A stretch of DNA of 64,000 bases. Source: Burkholderia paludis. GTDB lineage: Bacteria; Pseudomonadota; Gammaproteobacteria; Burkholderiales; Burkholderiaceae. A model generated the notes under the pieces. That model ran no database searches, was not told the DNA's origin, and saw nothing but the letters and a program-made list of their open reading frames with translations. Below, piece after piece: positions 40,431 to 49,725 of the stretch. The position numbers and the translations under genes were made by a program. Each line of letters begins with the position of its first letter. Within the stretch, counting starts at the first letter, position 1. The stretch lies in the NCBI RefSeq assembly GCF_000732615.1, contig NZ_JPGL01000007.1, positions 124,001 through 188,000 of the forward strand. The letters are read 5' to 3'.

Positions 40431-42143
40431 GTGTTGATCCTGCTATATCAGCTCCTGATTGTTGCAACCCTGGGCATCGTGAGACTCGTTGCCCCGAAGC
40501 GGCTTGCGGCAGCCAGCCTGATCTGGTCGGCGTTGACGGTCTTCAATCTGTTCTGGCCTCCGCTGATCGCCTTGCAGCTGATCGTGATCTGGGTCGCCTA
40601 TGCGTTCTTCAAATCCGGCGAAGCCTCGCCGCAACAGACCCGCCAACCGTCGCCGGCGCCCGCCGCGCCGACCGCGCCGGTAAGGCCCGCTTCCCCGCCA
40701 GCCACGAAACCGGGCGGGCGGGCGTCCGGTCCGGTCGATATTCCCGGAAAGACCCTCTTCTCGCCGGAAACGATCGACCCGGCCATCTCGATTCGCCCGG
40801 CCCCCGCGGCACCGCCGGCTGGCATGATCGACCGGCTCGCCGCGTTCGTCGGCATCGAGGCGGCGGCCCAGCAGGCCGCTGCGCCGCTGGTACGGGCATG
40901 CGGCATCGAACGGGTCTGTCTCGAGGTTTGCCTCGAAAGCGCGTCGCGCCGCCTGAAACTGGAGCGCGAGCTGGCGTCGCGCGGCGAGGCATTCCGGCAG
41001 CAGTACCGGCAAAGCTACGAGCAGCTCATCGGCTTGCTGAAGGAGCACGAGGGCGAGCCGGTGGCGGAGCCGCCGGACCCGCCGGTCGTGTGCGTGAATC
41101 TCGCACAACGGCCGATCCATCCGGACGGATCGATCGATGCGGCCATACAACGCAGAGTCGATGCGGCGGTCGACGACTACGCGCAATTCCTGGCCACGCT
41201 GTCGCAAAACCTGAAGCAACCCGGCCTGAGGGCAAGCTTCGAACAGGAAATGATCGACGCGGGCCAGACCGACCTGCTGGCGCGCGTTCAACGCTTCGAG
41301 GCGGGACTCGACTGGCGCGGCCTCGCGCCTTCCGAAACGATCGACGACACGCCCTCGCATGCACCGCTCGCACCGCACGCCGGCACCGTCGGAACCCGGC
41401 TGACGACGCCAGCGCGCCCCGTGCCGGCCAGCGCCGATGCCGGCGATCCGGTTGCGCTGCTGGACAGCGCGCCGGCCGCCGCGGCCACACCCTTCGCCGA
41501 CGCATCGCGCCGCGCGATCGAGGCGCTGGCAGGCACGCTGCAGATTCCGATGCTCACGCATTTCACGCGCGCATCGAATCTCGATTCGATCCTGCGGCAT
41601 GGCTTGTGTTCGCGGGTCAAAGCCGCCGAATCGGGCGTCGCGCCCGCCGTCAACGACGGCCTGCGCCTGGACGGCCGCCGCGACGGCGTCTCGCTTTCGA
41701 TCGCGTTCCCCAATCACCGGATGTTCTTCAAGTACCGCCAAACGAACCCCGACGAACGCTGGGTCGTGCTCGGCATCCATCCCGCCGTCCTCTGGCAAAA
41801 GCCCTGCGGCTTTTGCCGGCGCAACGCGGCGGATCATCGGATCAGGACGCTCCCCCGTTCGCAACTGACGGGGATCGACGCCTTTCGCGGCATGTTCGAG
41901 CCGCTCGACGATCTTCCGGGCCGCGCCGATCAGAACCTGCTCGCGTTCGATCCGACCGATCCGCAGGCGGAGGTACTGGTGTTCGACGTCATCGAACCGG
42001 AATACATCGAAGCCATTGCGTTCGACAGTCACGAAACGATGCAGGCGCTGTCCGCGCTGCTCGACGGCCGCAATGTCACCCTGTTCGAACCCGATTCCGG
42101 GCCGTTCTCCTCGCGCGGCTATCAACGTAACGGAGCAAGGTAA
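40431..42143 (+). CDS. DarT-family ADP-ribosyltransferase toxin with N-terminal membrane anchor
   Basis: A 570-residue protein. Residues about 1-50 have two hydrophobic helices; 55-130 is Pro/Ala-rich; 130-280 looks helical; the last ~195 residues (about 374-560) form a DarT (DUF4433) domain: LTHFTRASNLDSILRHGL, SIAFPNHRMFFKYR, WVVLGIHPAVLW, and the AEVLV motif whose Glu (residue 514) is the expected catalytic residue. DarT enzymes attach ADP-ribose from NAD+ to DNA bases (DarT1 to guanine, DarT2 to thymine). The next gene, 5 bases downstream, is a NADAR antitoxin, marking the DarT1 type. Start chosen as GTG 40431 (GGGA upstream, helix follows); ATG 40350 is possible. Confidence 0.85.
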   Translation: MLILLYQLLIVATLGIVRLVAPKRLAAASLIWSALTVFNLFWPPLIALQLIVIWVAYAFFKSGEASPQQTRQPSPAPAAPTAPVRPASPPATKPGGRASGPVDIPGKTLFSPETIDPAISIRPAPAAPPAGMIDRLAAFVGIEAAAQQAAAPLVRACGIERVCLEVCLESASRRLKLERELASRGEAFRQQYRQSYEQLIGLLKEHEGEPVAEPPDPPVVCVNLAQRPIHPDGSIDAAIQRRVDAAVDDYAQFLATLSQNLKQPGLRASFEQEMIDAGQTDLLARVQRFEAGLDWRGLAPSETIDDTPSHAPLAPHAGTVGTRLTTPARPVPASADAGDPVALLDSAPAAAATPFADASRRAIEALAGTLQIPMLTHFTRASNLDSILRHGLCSRVKAAESGVAPAVNDGLRLDGRRDGVSLSIAFPNHRMFFKYRQTNPDERWVVLGIHPAVLWQKPCGFCRRNAADHRIRTLPRSQLTGIDAFRGMFEPLDDLPGRADQNLLAFDPTDPQAEVLVFDVIEPEYIEAIAFDSHETMQALSALLDGRNVTLFEPDSGPFSSRGYQRNGAR

Positions 42144-42147
42144 TTCC

Positions 42148-42846
42148 ATGGCGCAGCGCCCCATTTTCATACCGAACCCCGAAGGGCCGTCGCTCGTTCG
42201 AACGGTCGACGTCGAGTTCGAATGGTTCCCCGGCCTGTCCGTCACGCAGAAGCAGCGTTCGATCGACGCGCTCCACGCCGCCGGCCGGCAGGCCGCGGGC
42301 GTCGCGGACATCCTGGAAATCTCGAGTAAATCGCGCGCGCAACTGGGCGTGGCCTTGAGCGCTTTCAATCTCGGACTCCGTGCGCCCGGACGCAACGACA
42401 CGACGAGCGTGGAGTGCGCGTTTCAAGGCAGCAAGGTGTTCGAGAATGGCGGCCCGTATACGGACATGCTCGCCATGTCGTCGCTCGACGCGAAGCGCGA
42501 CCGACGGCTCAGGGATTCCGGACGCCTCGTCGCTTTCCGGTTCATGAACGAGGACTGGCCGCTGGAGCCCCGTACGGCGTTCTACGACTGGCTCTTCATC
42601 ACGGCCTTGATGCAGCACCCTGAACGCGCTTCCCGGCTATGCGCCTATTCCGCGTTTACCGACATCGAGTTCAATCCCGCGCGCTCGATCAATTGCCAGG
42701 CGTACTCCGCCGCGCTGTTCGTCGCGCTGCATGCGCGCGGGAAGCTCACGGCGTCCGGCCTAGACAGAAACGCGTTTCTCGCCCTACTCGCGGCTCACCC
42801 GCCCGTCGATCGCGACGCGGACGCGGGCCAGCCTTCGCTGTTCTGA
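42148..42846 (+). CDS. DarT1-associated NADAR antitoxin
   Basis: A 232-residue NADAR-domain protein of the DarT1-associated type: DVEFEWFPGLSVTQKQRSI, LEISSKS, VECAFQGSKVFENGGPY, WPLEPRTAFYDW and FNPARSINCQAYSAALFVAL, arranged as in this family. NADAR enzymes remove ADP-ribose from guanine bases, so it should reverse the toxin's mark on DNA. The start is 4 bases after the toxin's stop with a GGAGCAAGG ribosome site inside the toxin's end: a coupled toxin-antitoxin operon, toxin first. Likely role in phage defence, inferred from DarTG-type systems. Confidence 0.88.
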   Translation: MAQRPIFIPNPEGPSLVRTVDVEFEWFPGLSVTQKQRSIDALHAAGRQAAGVADILEISSKSRAQLGVALSAFNLGLRAPGRNDTTSVECAFQGSKVFENGGPYTDMLAMSSLDAKRDRRLRDSGRLVAFRFMNEDWPLEPRTAFYDWLFITALMQHPERASRLCAYSAFTDIEFNPARSINCQAYSAALFVALHARGKLTASGLDRNAFLALLAAHPPVDRDADAGQPSLF

Positions 42847-42965
42847 CGCCGCCCGCCGACGATTGCCCATCGCTGCGGAAGCCGGCGAGCACGACGCCGG
42901 GCGCGGCCGTGCGGCACGCCTGCGGATGAAGGCCCGCCCGGCGGGCGAACCGGCTTCGACCGGAG

Positions 42966-43874
42966 CTAGCGCCGGCTCGCCGTCGAGCCGTGCACGAACG
43001 TCGCAACGGCCTCCACGACACCGTCCGCCAGCGGCAGGTCCGGGGCCGAATACGCGGCGATGTTGTCGTGCAGATCCGCCGTGCGGACTGTCTTGAGGAC
43101 GTGATTGGCATCGGCGATCAGCGCCATTTCGGCACGCGGATTGGCGCGCAGCAGAAGCTCGGCGTCCTGCACCGCAACCTGGATGTCCCGCGTCCCCTGC
43201 ACGACGAGCACCGGCTTCATGCAGCCGGCCATCAGCGCGGCCGGATCGACGGTCAGCCCGCTCATCAGGAAGCGCTGGACCGACGGCCTGAACAGCGGCA
43301 TGAGTGCCGGGTCGATGCCGGCCGCGTCGACCCGCTTCCCGGCTTCCAGGGAGTCGAGGATCGACATGGCATGGTCCAGGATCGGGGCATTGGCCGGGTT
43401 CGCCTGCAGTTGCTGCCTCAATACCTGCCCCAACGGGCGTCCCGGCGTGGCCACCAGGATCAGGCCGGCGATGTCGGCCGCGTGCCGCGCCGCCAGCAAC
43501 GCCACCAGCCCGCCCTCGCTGTGCCCCAGCAGCCAGACGCCGGAGGCGCCCGTGCGCGCCCGGATCGCGGCAACCCACGCATGGATGTCGGCCGCGTAGT
43601 CGTCGAGCGTGACGTCATCGGCATCCGGTACGGCCGAGGCGCTGCCGTACATGCCGCGCTTGTCGATCCGGACCGACGCGATACCCCGGTCGAACAATCC
43701 TTCCGCGAGCAACCGGCAGGTCGACGCCTGCAGGCCGTTCGGCCCGTTGCCATGCCTGTCGGTCGGGCCCGAGCCCGGTACGATCAGTACGACCGGCGCG
43801 TCGCCGATGTCCGGGGACAAGAACGTGCCCTTCAGCGGGCCCGCGGGCCCCGGTGCTTCGATATCCAGTTGCAT
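42966..43874 (-). CDS. Alpha/beta hydrolase (S9/BAAT-like)
   Basis: A 302-residue alpha/beta hydrolase: VVLIVPGSGPTDRHGN near the oxyanion hole, nucleophile GHSEGG, a VVQGTRDIQV strand with the Asp, and His in DANHVLK. The GSGPTDRxGNxP pattern is typical of a widespread family of cytoplasmic or exported peptidase-like hydrolases. Start uncertain: ATG 43874 (GGAGGG upstream) or ATG 43907; no signal peptide in either case. It is convergent with the NADAR gene. Confidence 0.87.
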   Translation of the reverse strand: MQLDIEAPGPAGPLKGTFLSPDIGDAPVVLIVPGSGPTDRHGNGPNGLQASTCRLLAEGLFDRGIASVRIDKRGMYGSASAVPDADDVTLDDYAADIHAWVAAIRARTGASGVWLLGHSEGGLVALLAARHAADIAGLILVATPGRPLGQVLRQQLQANPANAPILDHAMSILDSLEAGKRVDAAGIDPALMPLFRPSVQRFLMSGLTVDPAALMAGCMKPVLVVQGTRDIQVAVQDAELLLRANPRAEMALIADANHVLKTVRTADLHDNIAAYSAPDLPLADGVVEAVATFVHGSTASRR

Positions 43875-44014
43875 GACTTGCAAACGCCCTCCCTGACAAA
43901 TGTCCATGATTCTGTCACTCCCGTTGCATGCGGGACCGTCGACGCGATTCACGATACCCGTCGCGGGCAGCGCTCGCGACGATGCGACAGGCTCACCCGC
44001 GGCGCAGCCGAAGG

Positions 44015-44797
44015 TCAGCGCGAGTCGCCGTCGAAGCGACGCGGCTGATAAGTGTTCCCGTTCCAGGTGAAACGCGCGGACTTGCCCGACGCAGCCTTGC
44101 CCTTCGGGCGCACCAGAAGGTCGTAGTGGCCATTGGTCGTGCGCGGGCTGAACGACAGCACGTAATGAACCTCCGCCGTGTTTTCCGCATCGCATGCATC
44201 CTGCCCGGCGTCGCCCCGCGGCTTGCCCTTTCCGGCCGCCTCCTTCATGCACTCCGCGACGCCGTCCTTGTCGTAGGTCGACCAGTCGGTGGTCGCGGTG
44301 AAGACGGGCGTCACGCGCGCGTCGGCATAGCGGTACAGGCTCAGGATCCCGGTCGTATCGCTATGCGACGTGGACGTGTAGTTGTTGTTGAAGCGCACGC
44401 CGAAAGCGGTTTCCTGCGCGCTGATCCGGTAGGGAATGACATCCATCGTCAGGAATGCATTCCACAGCATCGGGGAGGTATCGACACGCTCGCTTCGATC
44501 GCTCGCGAGCAGGCGGAATCCTTGCGCGTCGCGGGTCAGGACGCCCGTCCACAACGCCGCGTCGGCGTCGTCGGCCGGGCGCTGCACCAATGCGGCCACG
44601 ACCCACAGCGGACCGGACGTCGACGGCCCGTGCGTCCACGTCGACAGCGCGACATCCTGGACACTCTCCGCCGGCGCCGGGTCGTTGCCCATCAGCGCAC
44701 GCAACGCGGCCTGCTGCTGATCCTTGTCGTTCACGTCGCCCGCTGCGAACGTGCCATGCGCGGCGAGCGCCAGCACGAGCGCCAGCGCCGTTCGCAC
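44015..44797 (-). CDS. Exported protein of unknown function
   Basis: A 260-residue protein with a signal peptide right at the chosen GTG start (VRTALALVLALAAHGTFAAG); an ATG at 44890 would put 31 extra residues before it. The mature part has no recognised domain; it contains many Thr/Ser/Asp, a VRFNNNYTSTSHSD stretch and a WNGNTYQPRRFDG end resembling beta-rich periplasmic proteins. Two Cys (ECMKEA and DACDAE) could pair. It lies between a hydrolase and a lipoprotein on the same strand, gaps over 140 bases. Confidence 0.65.
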   Translation of the reverse strand: MRTALALVLALAAHGTFAAGDVNDKDQQQAALRALMGNDPAPAESVQDVALSTWTHGPSTSGPLWVVAALVQRPADDADAALWTGVLTRDAQGFRLLASDRSERVDTSPMLWNAFLTMDVIPYRISAQETAFGVRFNNNYTSTSHSDTTGILSLYRYADARVTPVFTATTDWSTYDKDGVAECMKEAAGKGKPRGDAGQDACDAENTAEVHYVLSFSPRTTNGHYDLLVRPKGKAASGKSARFTWNGNTYQPRRFDGDSR

Positions 44798-45013
44798 GCA
44801 AAAGCGGCCTGTCTTCCCCGTTGCGTGGCCCGGGCATTGACGCTCCGGGGATGATTCTTCACCGCATTTTTCCAGCGTGCCGATCAGCATTGCCCGTGTA
44901 CTCCACGTCGAAATGTTTTTCTCAACCGGTTGCAAGGATACCAACGACGTCCTGTATCGGGCCGCCGGACAAGCGCGGCGTTGCTTGTCGTCCGTCTGCG
45001 CGTCCTCGGCGCA

Positions 45014-46486
45014 TCAATCGGCGCAGGTCCATCGGGTTTCTTCGACATCGAAGCGGAATCGCAATGGATCGGTCGAGGGAATCGGAAAAGCGGAGGGCAC
45101 GTGGCCCAGATCCGACCACCCATATCCGGACGTTCGAATATACGAACGCGGCAGGCCGGCGTGCCCGGCCGATGGATAGTCATGGCACGACCACACTCGA
45201 TACATGCGCCTGTTCTCGAACAGGAAATGCGCCAGTTGTCGTTCCTCGATGTCCCGCAAGGCGACATTGAGATCGCGCCCGGCGCCGCCCGCGTCACCCG
45301 ATCCGCGCTCCGACCGGACGACCTCGCCATCGACCACACGTATTTCCCAGAAGTTGCCCAGAGCCGCTTGGGCGATCGGGACGGGGCCGAAGGATATCCA
45401 GATCATGTTCGCGATGGCGCGCAGCCTTGCGAGATCGCTCGGCGCCAGCACGATGTTCGAGCGATGCGTGATCCCGGACTGCACCTCGCCTCCGCGGGAC
45501 ACAAGCGCGAATTCGATCACGGACAACGTGCCGATGTCGAAGTCGACGAGCGTCGTCGTCGTTCCCCCGAGCCCGCCGCTGGTCCAGATGACCCCATGAC
45601 GCACCCCCTTGAACGGCCCCTCTTCCGGCGTGGAATACGACGCGCAATTCGCAACGCACGTCTGCCCGGCGGCACGCGATCCGATGGCCGTTGCGGACGC
45701 CAACGACACCGTTGCCGGCCGACGCGCGTCGACCGCACGCAAGTAGCGCTCGAACGTATCGGCCTCGGCCGAAAACTGACGCTCGATACGACTCTGCTCG
45801 AGAATCCTTCTGCCCGGATCCCCGATGCCCAATGCCATGGCGACGCGACTCGCGGCGTTCCCGGACGCGCTATTGATCTGGTAGCGGCGCTGGGCGAATT
45901 CACCATAGGTCAGCTTCCGTTGCGAGAGGCTCGCGGTCAGCCGGCGGATCTTCGCCTCGACAATACCGGCGAACGCCGCGCCCTGCAGCGTCGCCGACTG
46001 CGCCATCGGCGTCAGCTCCGGCGACGTCAGGTCGATCTCATGCTCCTGCTTGATGCACGCGTCACGCAGTGCGCTCCATTTCTCGATCAGGGGCACGTCG
46101 GCCCGCGTCGGGAAGATGTCGAGCATGGCGTAGGGATACGGCGCGGGTATCGCCGGATCGTGAAAGATCTCGATCTTGTCGCGGATCGGATTCAACTCCG
46201 GCGTGGCCAGGGTGGCCGCGCACGCGTTGCGCAATGCGTCGATCCGCGCGTTGATCCGGTTGTATCCGTCGGCAGCCCGCTCGGACGCGCGCGCGGCGGC
46301 CGAAACGGGTTGCACCGTCGACGCCTGCCCGGTTCCGGTCGCCGTTGCCGTTGCCGTTGCCGTCGACGGCGTCGCGCAGGCCGAACCGGATACGCAAACG
46401 GACAGGGATTGGGTCGATACCGGGTGAAAGGCATGGCAACCACTCAGCAGCGCGGTCACGGCCCATGTCGCGATTCGTCTTCTCAT
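45014..46486 (-). CDS. Lipoprotein of unknown function
   Basis: A 490-residue lipoprotein: short signal peptide and lipobox LLSGC, then a Thr/Ala repeat (GCCGTT-type hexanucleotide, 46341-46365, encoding TATATATAT) and a helical region (about 60-200, EIDLTSPELTPMAQ...), followed by a beta-rich C-terminal half. Start ATG has AAGGA upstream; a GTG 15 bases earlier is in frame. No domain is recognised. The GC is slightly lower than average. It may be anchored at the inner or outer membrane. Confidence 0.7.
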   Translation of the reverse strand: MRRRIATWAVTALLSGCHAFHPVSTQSLSVCVSGSACATPSTATATATATGTGQASTVQPVSAAARASERAADGYNRINARIDALRNACAATLATPELNPIRDKIEIFHDPAIPAPYPYAMLDIFPTRADVPLIEKWSALRDACIKQEHEIDLTSPELTPMAQSATLQGAAFAGIVEAKIRRLTASLSQRKLTYGEFAQRRYQINSASGNAASRVAMALGIGDPGRRILEQSRIERQFSAEADTFERYLRAVDARRPATVSLASATAIGSRAAGQTCVANCASYSTPEEGPFKGVRHGVIWTSGGLGGTTTTLVDFDIGTLSVIEFALVSRGGEVQSGITHRSNIVLAPSDLARLRAIANMIWISFGPVPIAQAALGNFWEIRVVDGEVVRSERGSGDAGGAGRDLNVALRDIEERQLAHFLFENRRMYRVWSCHDYPSAGHAGLPRSYIRTSGYGWSDLGHVPSAFPIPSTDPLRFRFDVEETRWTCAD

Positions 46487-46917
46487 CGTGCGGTCCTTCA
46501 CGCGGCCCCTCGCGGAAAGCCGGTGTATTTCAAGCGCAATCGGCCGGCACGGGCTCGCCCCGTGTCTGCCAGTCGCCCACGATCTTCGTTATCTACGGCG
46601 CTCCGGACGTCTGCGCCAGCCCGACTGCCTCTGGCCGCTCCCCGCGCAATCGCCCCGGGCAACCGGGGACGCTCGTCAGCGCAAAGGCGGCAAGAAGCAA
46701 TCCGGCCGTGTACAGCGGCCGCCGCGCGGACGAACCCGTTCTTTCGCGAGACGGCTCGACACCGTCGCGATCATGCCGGCACCGATACGGACGACGTTCC
46801 GTCCCATCCGGAGCGAACGCCCGTGGCGGCATACGCATGGCAGATGCCGCACGAGACAACAGCAAGCGCGCCCCGTATCCGCACCGTCCTCGTCACGGGT
46901 TGACTCGATGGTTCCGG
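46487..46917. other. Intergenic region, no supported gene
   Basis: About 430 bases. A minus-strand frame at 46593-46865 (90 codons) contains a hydrophobic run before a Cys (AGLLLAAFALTSVPGC), which might be a tiny lipoprotein, but it has no ribosome site and I do not call it. Confidence 0.4.
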
Positions 46918-47682
46918 CTATTCGAGCGCTTGCCGAATCGCCGCGGCCAGCCCGGCCGGATTCTCCCACGCCATCGAATGCCCGGCATTTTCCACGATGG
47001 CAACGCTCACCCCGTCCATCGGAAGACGCGCGGTATCGACGTCGGGCAACGAGTGCGCGCCGAAGACGACGGTTCTCGGCATCGTCATCGAACGGAGCTG
47101 CGCGCGCCAGCCGGGCTCGCTGCCCGCGATGAGCGACACCGCGCTTCGATGCACCGCGTACGGCGCGCTGGCCGACAGCGAAGCGGCCCAGATATCGCTG
47201 CCGCCGGCCGCGGATTCGGCGATCAGCGCCGCGTGCCCGGTTTGCACGTACTCCGCCTCGGTCATCGCCGCGATCTTTCTGCTGAAAAATCCGCCGCCGG
47301 CATCCAGGTTGGGCTCGCCGAGCACGAGACGACGTACCCGCTCGCCGAGCAGCGCCGCTGCCGAGATGGCCACGGCGCCCCCGATGCTGTGCCCGAACAG
47401 GTCCAGCGACGGCAGCGCCAGATGATCGGCCAGCGCCGCGAGCGTGCTTGCGTGTTCCTGCACCGTGTAGGAAAAATCCGCCGGGCGATCGCTGAATCCG
47501 AATCCGAGCAAATCGACCAGCACCCGCCGACGCCCCGACAAAGCGGGCATCGCCACGACGTCCGGATAGTCGCAGGAGGACGCGCACCCGATGCCGTGCA
47601 CGAAGAGCACTGGAACGCCCTGCCCGGGGAGATCGTGATATCGGAGCCCCCACCGGCCGTTCCTGACGGCAAAAGTCTTCAT
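46918..47682 (-). CDS. Alpha/beta hydrolase
   Basis: A 254-residue alpha/beta hydrolase: VLFVHGIGCASSCDYPD (oxyanion), nucleophile elbow GHSIGG, catalytic Asp in the LPDVDT region and final His in ENAGHSMAWENP. It resembles proline iminopeptidase/haloperoxidase-type small hydrolases. The ATG is supported by AAGGGGA 8 bases upstream. Divergent from the NUDIX gene. Confidence 0.9.
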   Translation of the reverse strand: MKTFAVRNGRWGLRYHDLPGQGVPVLFVHGIGCASSCDYPDVVAMPALSGRRRVLVDLLGFGFSDRPADFSYTVQEHASTLAALADHLALPSLDLFGHSIGGAVAISAAALLGERVRRLVLGEPNLDAGGGFFSRKIAAMTEAEYVQTGHAALIAESAAGGSDIWAASLSASAPYAVHRSAVSLIAGSEPGWRAQLRSMTMPRTVVFGAHSLPDVDTARLPMDGVSVAIVENAGHSMAWENPAGLAAAIRQALE

Positions 47683-47829
47683 GTTCGATATTCCCCTTGA
47701 GTTGCGGCTTCCGCGCGTACCGCGCCGTCTTTGCCGGCGTGCGCGACAGATGCCTGTATCGAATCGGGCATGCGCGTGAGCAGCGCTGACTCTACACTGA
47801 CGGATCCGCTTCCGCCCAATGGCTCCAGC

Positions 47830-48249
47830 ATGGCCTCGCCCGCTCCCTTCAGTGGTTCGAAAATCGCGCTCTTCAACGATCGCGACCTGCTCGTCTATCG
47901 GCGCGACGACAAGCCCGACATACCGTTTCCCGGCCTGTGGGACCTGCCCGGCGGCGGCCGGGAAGGCGACGAGACACCCGTGGCATGCGCCCTCCGCGAG
48001 CTGCACGAGGAATTCGGGCTGACGATTCCGGAGAGCCGGATCGGGTGGTCCAGGATGTATCCGTCGAGCCGTCAGGACCGCCTGCCGCACTGGTTTTTCG
48101 CCGGCCAGCTGAGCGCTGCGGATATCGCCGCGATCCGTTTCGGCAACGAAGGCCAGGAATGGGCGCTGATGGATGTCGACGCGTATCTGCGCCTCGCCGA
48201 CGGAATCGTGCACTTGCAGGCGCGCGTGGCCGAATACCTGGGGCGTTGA
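47830..48249 (+). CDS. NUDIX hydrolase
   Basis: A 139-residue NUDIX protein. The box G-x5-E-x7-REUxEExGU is intact: GGREGDETPVACALRELHEEFG. It hydrolyses a nucleoside diphosphate linked to another group; the substrate cannot be told from sequence. Start uncertain: ATG 47830 or 47770 (then 159 residues). The C-terminus ends in VAEYLGR. Confidence 0.9.
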   Translation: MASPAPFSGSKIALFNDRDLLVYRRDDKPDIPFPGLWDLPGGGREGDETPVACALRELHEEFGLTIPESRIGWSRMYPSSRQDRLPHWFFAGQLSAADIAAIRFGNEGQEWALMDVDAYLRLADGIVHLQARVAEYLGR

Positions 48250-48394
48250 CGGCGTGTACGCCGGCGCGTTGCGGAGGCGTGCGCCCGTCGTTGCCCCGCG
48301 ACGGCCGTTCGACGATCCGGACCTCGCGACGCAAGCGGCTACGCGGCGGTGCAGCCTGCGGCGCGAGCGCGCCCCGGCGGACGAGTAAACCGCA

Positions 48395-48904
48395 TCAGCG
48401 CGCGTCCAGCCACGCCATGAATGCGTCGAGCACCTCCGGCGTCATGTCGAGCAGGGCCTCGGCGAGCTTCGGCTGCCCTTTCGCCGTTGCCACGGCCGCG
48501 AGCATGCAGCTCACCAGCGCCTCGTCGCACGCGCGTTCGGACACGGTCGCGACCAGCGACGGCAGCCGCGCGAGCGCCGAGAAATAGGCGGATTCCAGGT
48601 CGGCCGGAACGGCGACCGCGTGCCTGATACGGCAAATCTCGACCCACGCCGGAAACTGAAAGTACGCATGGTCGGCGACGTCGGGCGCGGATGCGAGCGC
48701 CTGCACGACGTAAGGAACCGCGGCAAACGACGCATCGTAGACGTCGCCCTGATGCGCCAGGGCGCTCCATAGCGTGAACCATGGCTCGGCATCGTGCGCC
48801 GAGGCCGGCGCACCGTCGAGCTGCCTCAAGAGGGCGGGAATGTCGGCGGCGTTGCCGTACGCGTGCCTGAGTTGTGCCCAGCGAGGGCTGTCGAGACCGA
48901 TCAT
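48395..48904 (-). CDS. Conserved hypothetical protein
   Basis: A 169-residue soluble protein beginning MIGLDSPRWAQLRHAYGNAADIPALL, a pattern found in many bacterial hypothetical proteins of this size. No catalytic motif is apparent; it is Ala/Leu-rich and mostly helical, with a LWSALAHQGDVYDASFAAVPYV segment. Some relatives sit beside toxins as immunity-like proteins, but no toxin is adjacent here. Role unknown. Confidence 0.7.
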   Translation of the reverse strand: MIGLDSPRWAQLRHAYGNAADIPALLRQLDGAPASAHDAEPWFTLWSALAHQGDVYDASFAAVPYVVQALASAPDVADHAYFQFPAWVEICRIRHAVAVPADLESAYFSALARLPSLVATVSERACDEALVSCMLAAVATAKGQPKLAEALLDMTPEVLDAFMAWLDAR

Positions 48905-49153
48905 CGCGCGATTCCTTACATGCGTTCGGGATGCCGCTGCGCGGGCACGCTTTCCTGTCGCGGCGTCATGCGGAACCCGAACCATAGCACCCGATGTCGC
49001 GGACGAAACGGGCGCGACCTCGCCTCCCGCCCTCCCGCTCCTTTCCCACACTAACGACAAAACGTCTATAATTGGACATTCCATCGACCAGCCCGCCGAT
49101 TCGCCCGACTCGGCGCCTGCCTCGATGCCCCTGCCACGCCGGCCCGGAGCGAC

Positions 49154-49669
49154 ATGAGCGACTACCCCGTTTTCGACACGCTTTGCGATCTGCTGAATAC
49201 GTCCGGTGCGCGGTTCCGCGTGCTCGAGCATCCGGCCGAAGGCAAATGCGACGCGATCGCCGCGCTGCGCGGCACGCGCCCCGAACAGGGCGCGAAGGCG
49301 ATGCTCTGCACGTTCAAGGACAGCGGCGACGCCACCGCGCTCGCCGTGATTCCCGGCCACCTGAAGATCGATTTCCGCAAGGTCGCCGCTGCCGTCGGGC
49401 GGCGCAAGGCGACGCTCGCGCCGCCCGACCTGGCGGCCGCCGTCACGCGCTGCGTGATGGGCGCCGTGCCGCCGTTCGCGCTCGATGCCGGCATCACGCT
49501 CGTCGTCGATCCCGCGCTGGTCGAGCACAACGCCGAGATCGCGTTCAATGCGGGCCGCCTCGACCGCTCGGTCGTGCTCGACGCGACCGACTACCTGCGG
49601 ATCGCGCGCCCGCTGCTCGCCGACATCACGCGGCCGGAAACGGCTGACGGCCAGGCCCCCGCCGATTGA
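49154..49669 (+). CDS. YbaK/EbsC-family aminoacyl-tRNA deacylase
   Basis: A 171-residue protein of the YbaK/ProX fold. Such proteins clear misacylated tRNA. The FRVLEHPAEGKCDAIAALRG start and KIDFRKVAAAVGRRKATLAPPD stretch fit the family, with a hydrophobic core strand TALAVIPGH. The usual Lys (here in KAMLCTF region) is present. It is followed by a DauR-type regulator 56 bases away and may be co-transcribed. Confidence 0.85.
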   Translation: MSDYPVFDTLCDLLNTSGARFRVLEHPAEGKCDAIAALRGTRPEQGAKAMLCTFKDSGDATALAVIPGHLKIDFRKVAAAVGRRKATLAPPDLAAAVTRCVMGAVPPFALDAGITLVVDPALVEHNAEIAFNAGRLDRSVVLDATDYLRIARPLLADITRPETADGQAPAD

Positions 49670-49725
49670 CCGTTTCCCGCAGCCGTCGCATCGCTCCGCA
49701 ACCCGAACCCGAACCTGAATCCGCC

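Noticed and set aside
46593-46865. Possible 90-codon lipoprotein on the minus strand
   Set aside because: Hydrophobic run and Cys are suggestive, but there is no ribosome site and the rest is Arg/Gly-rich.
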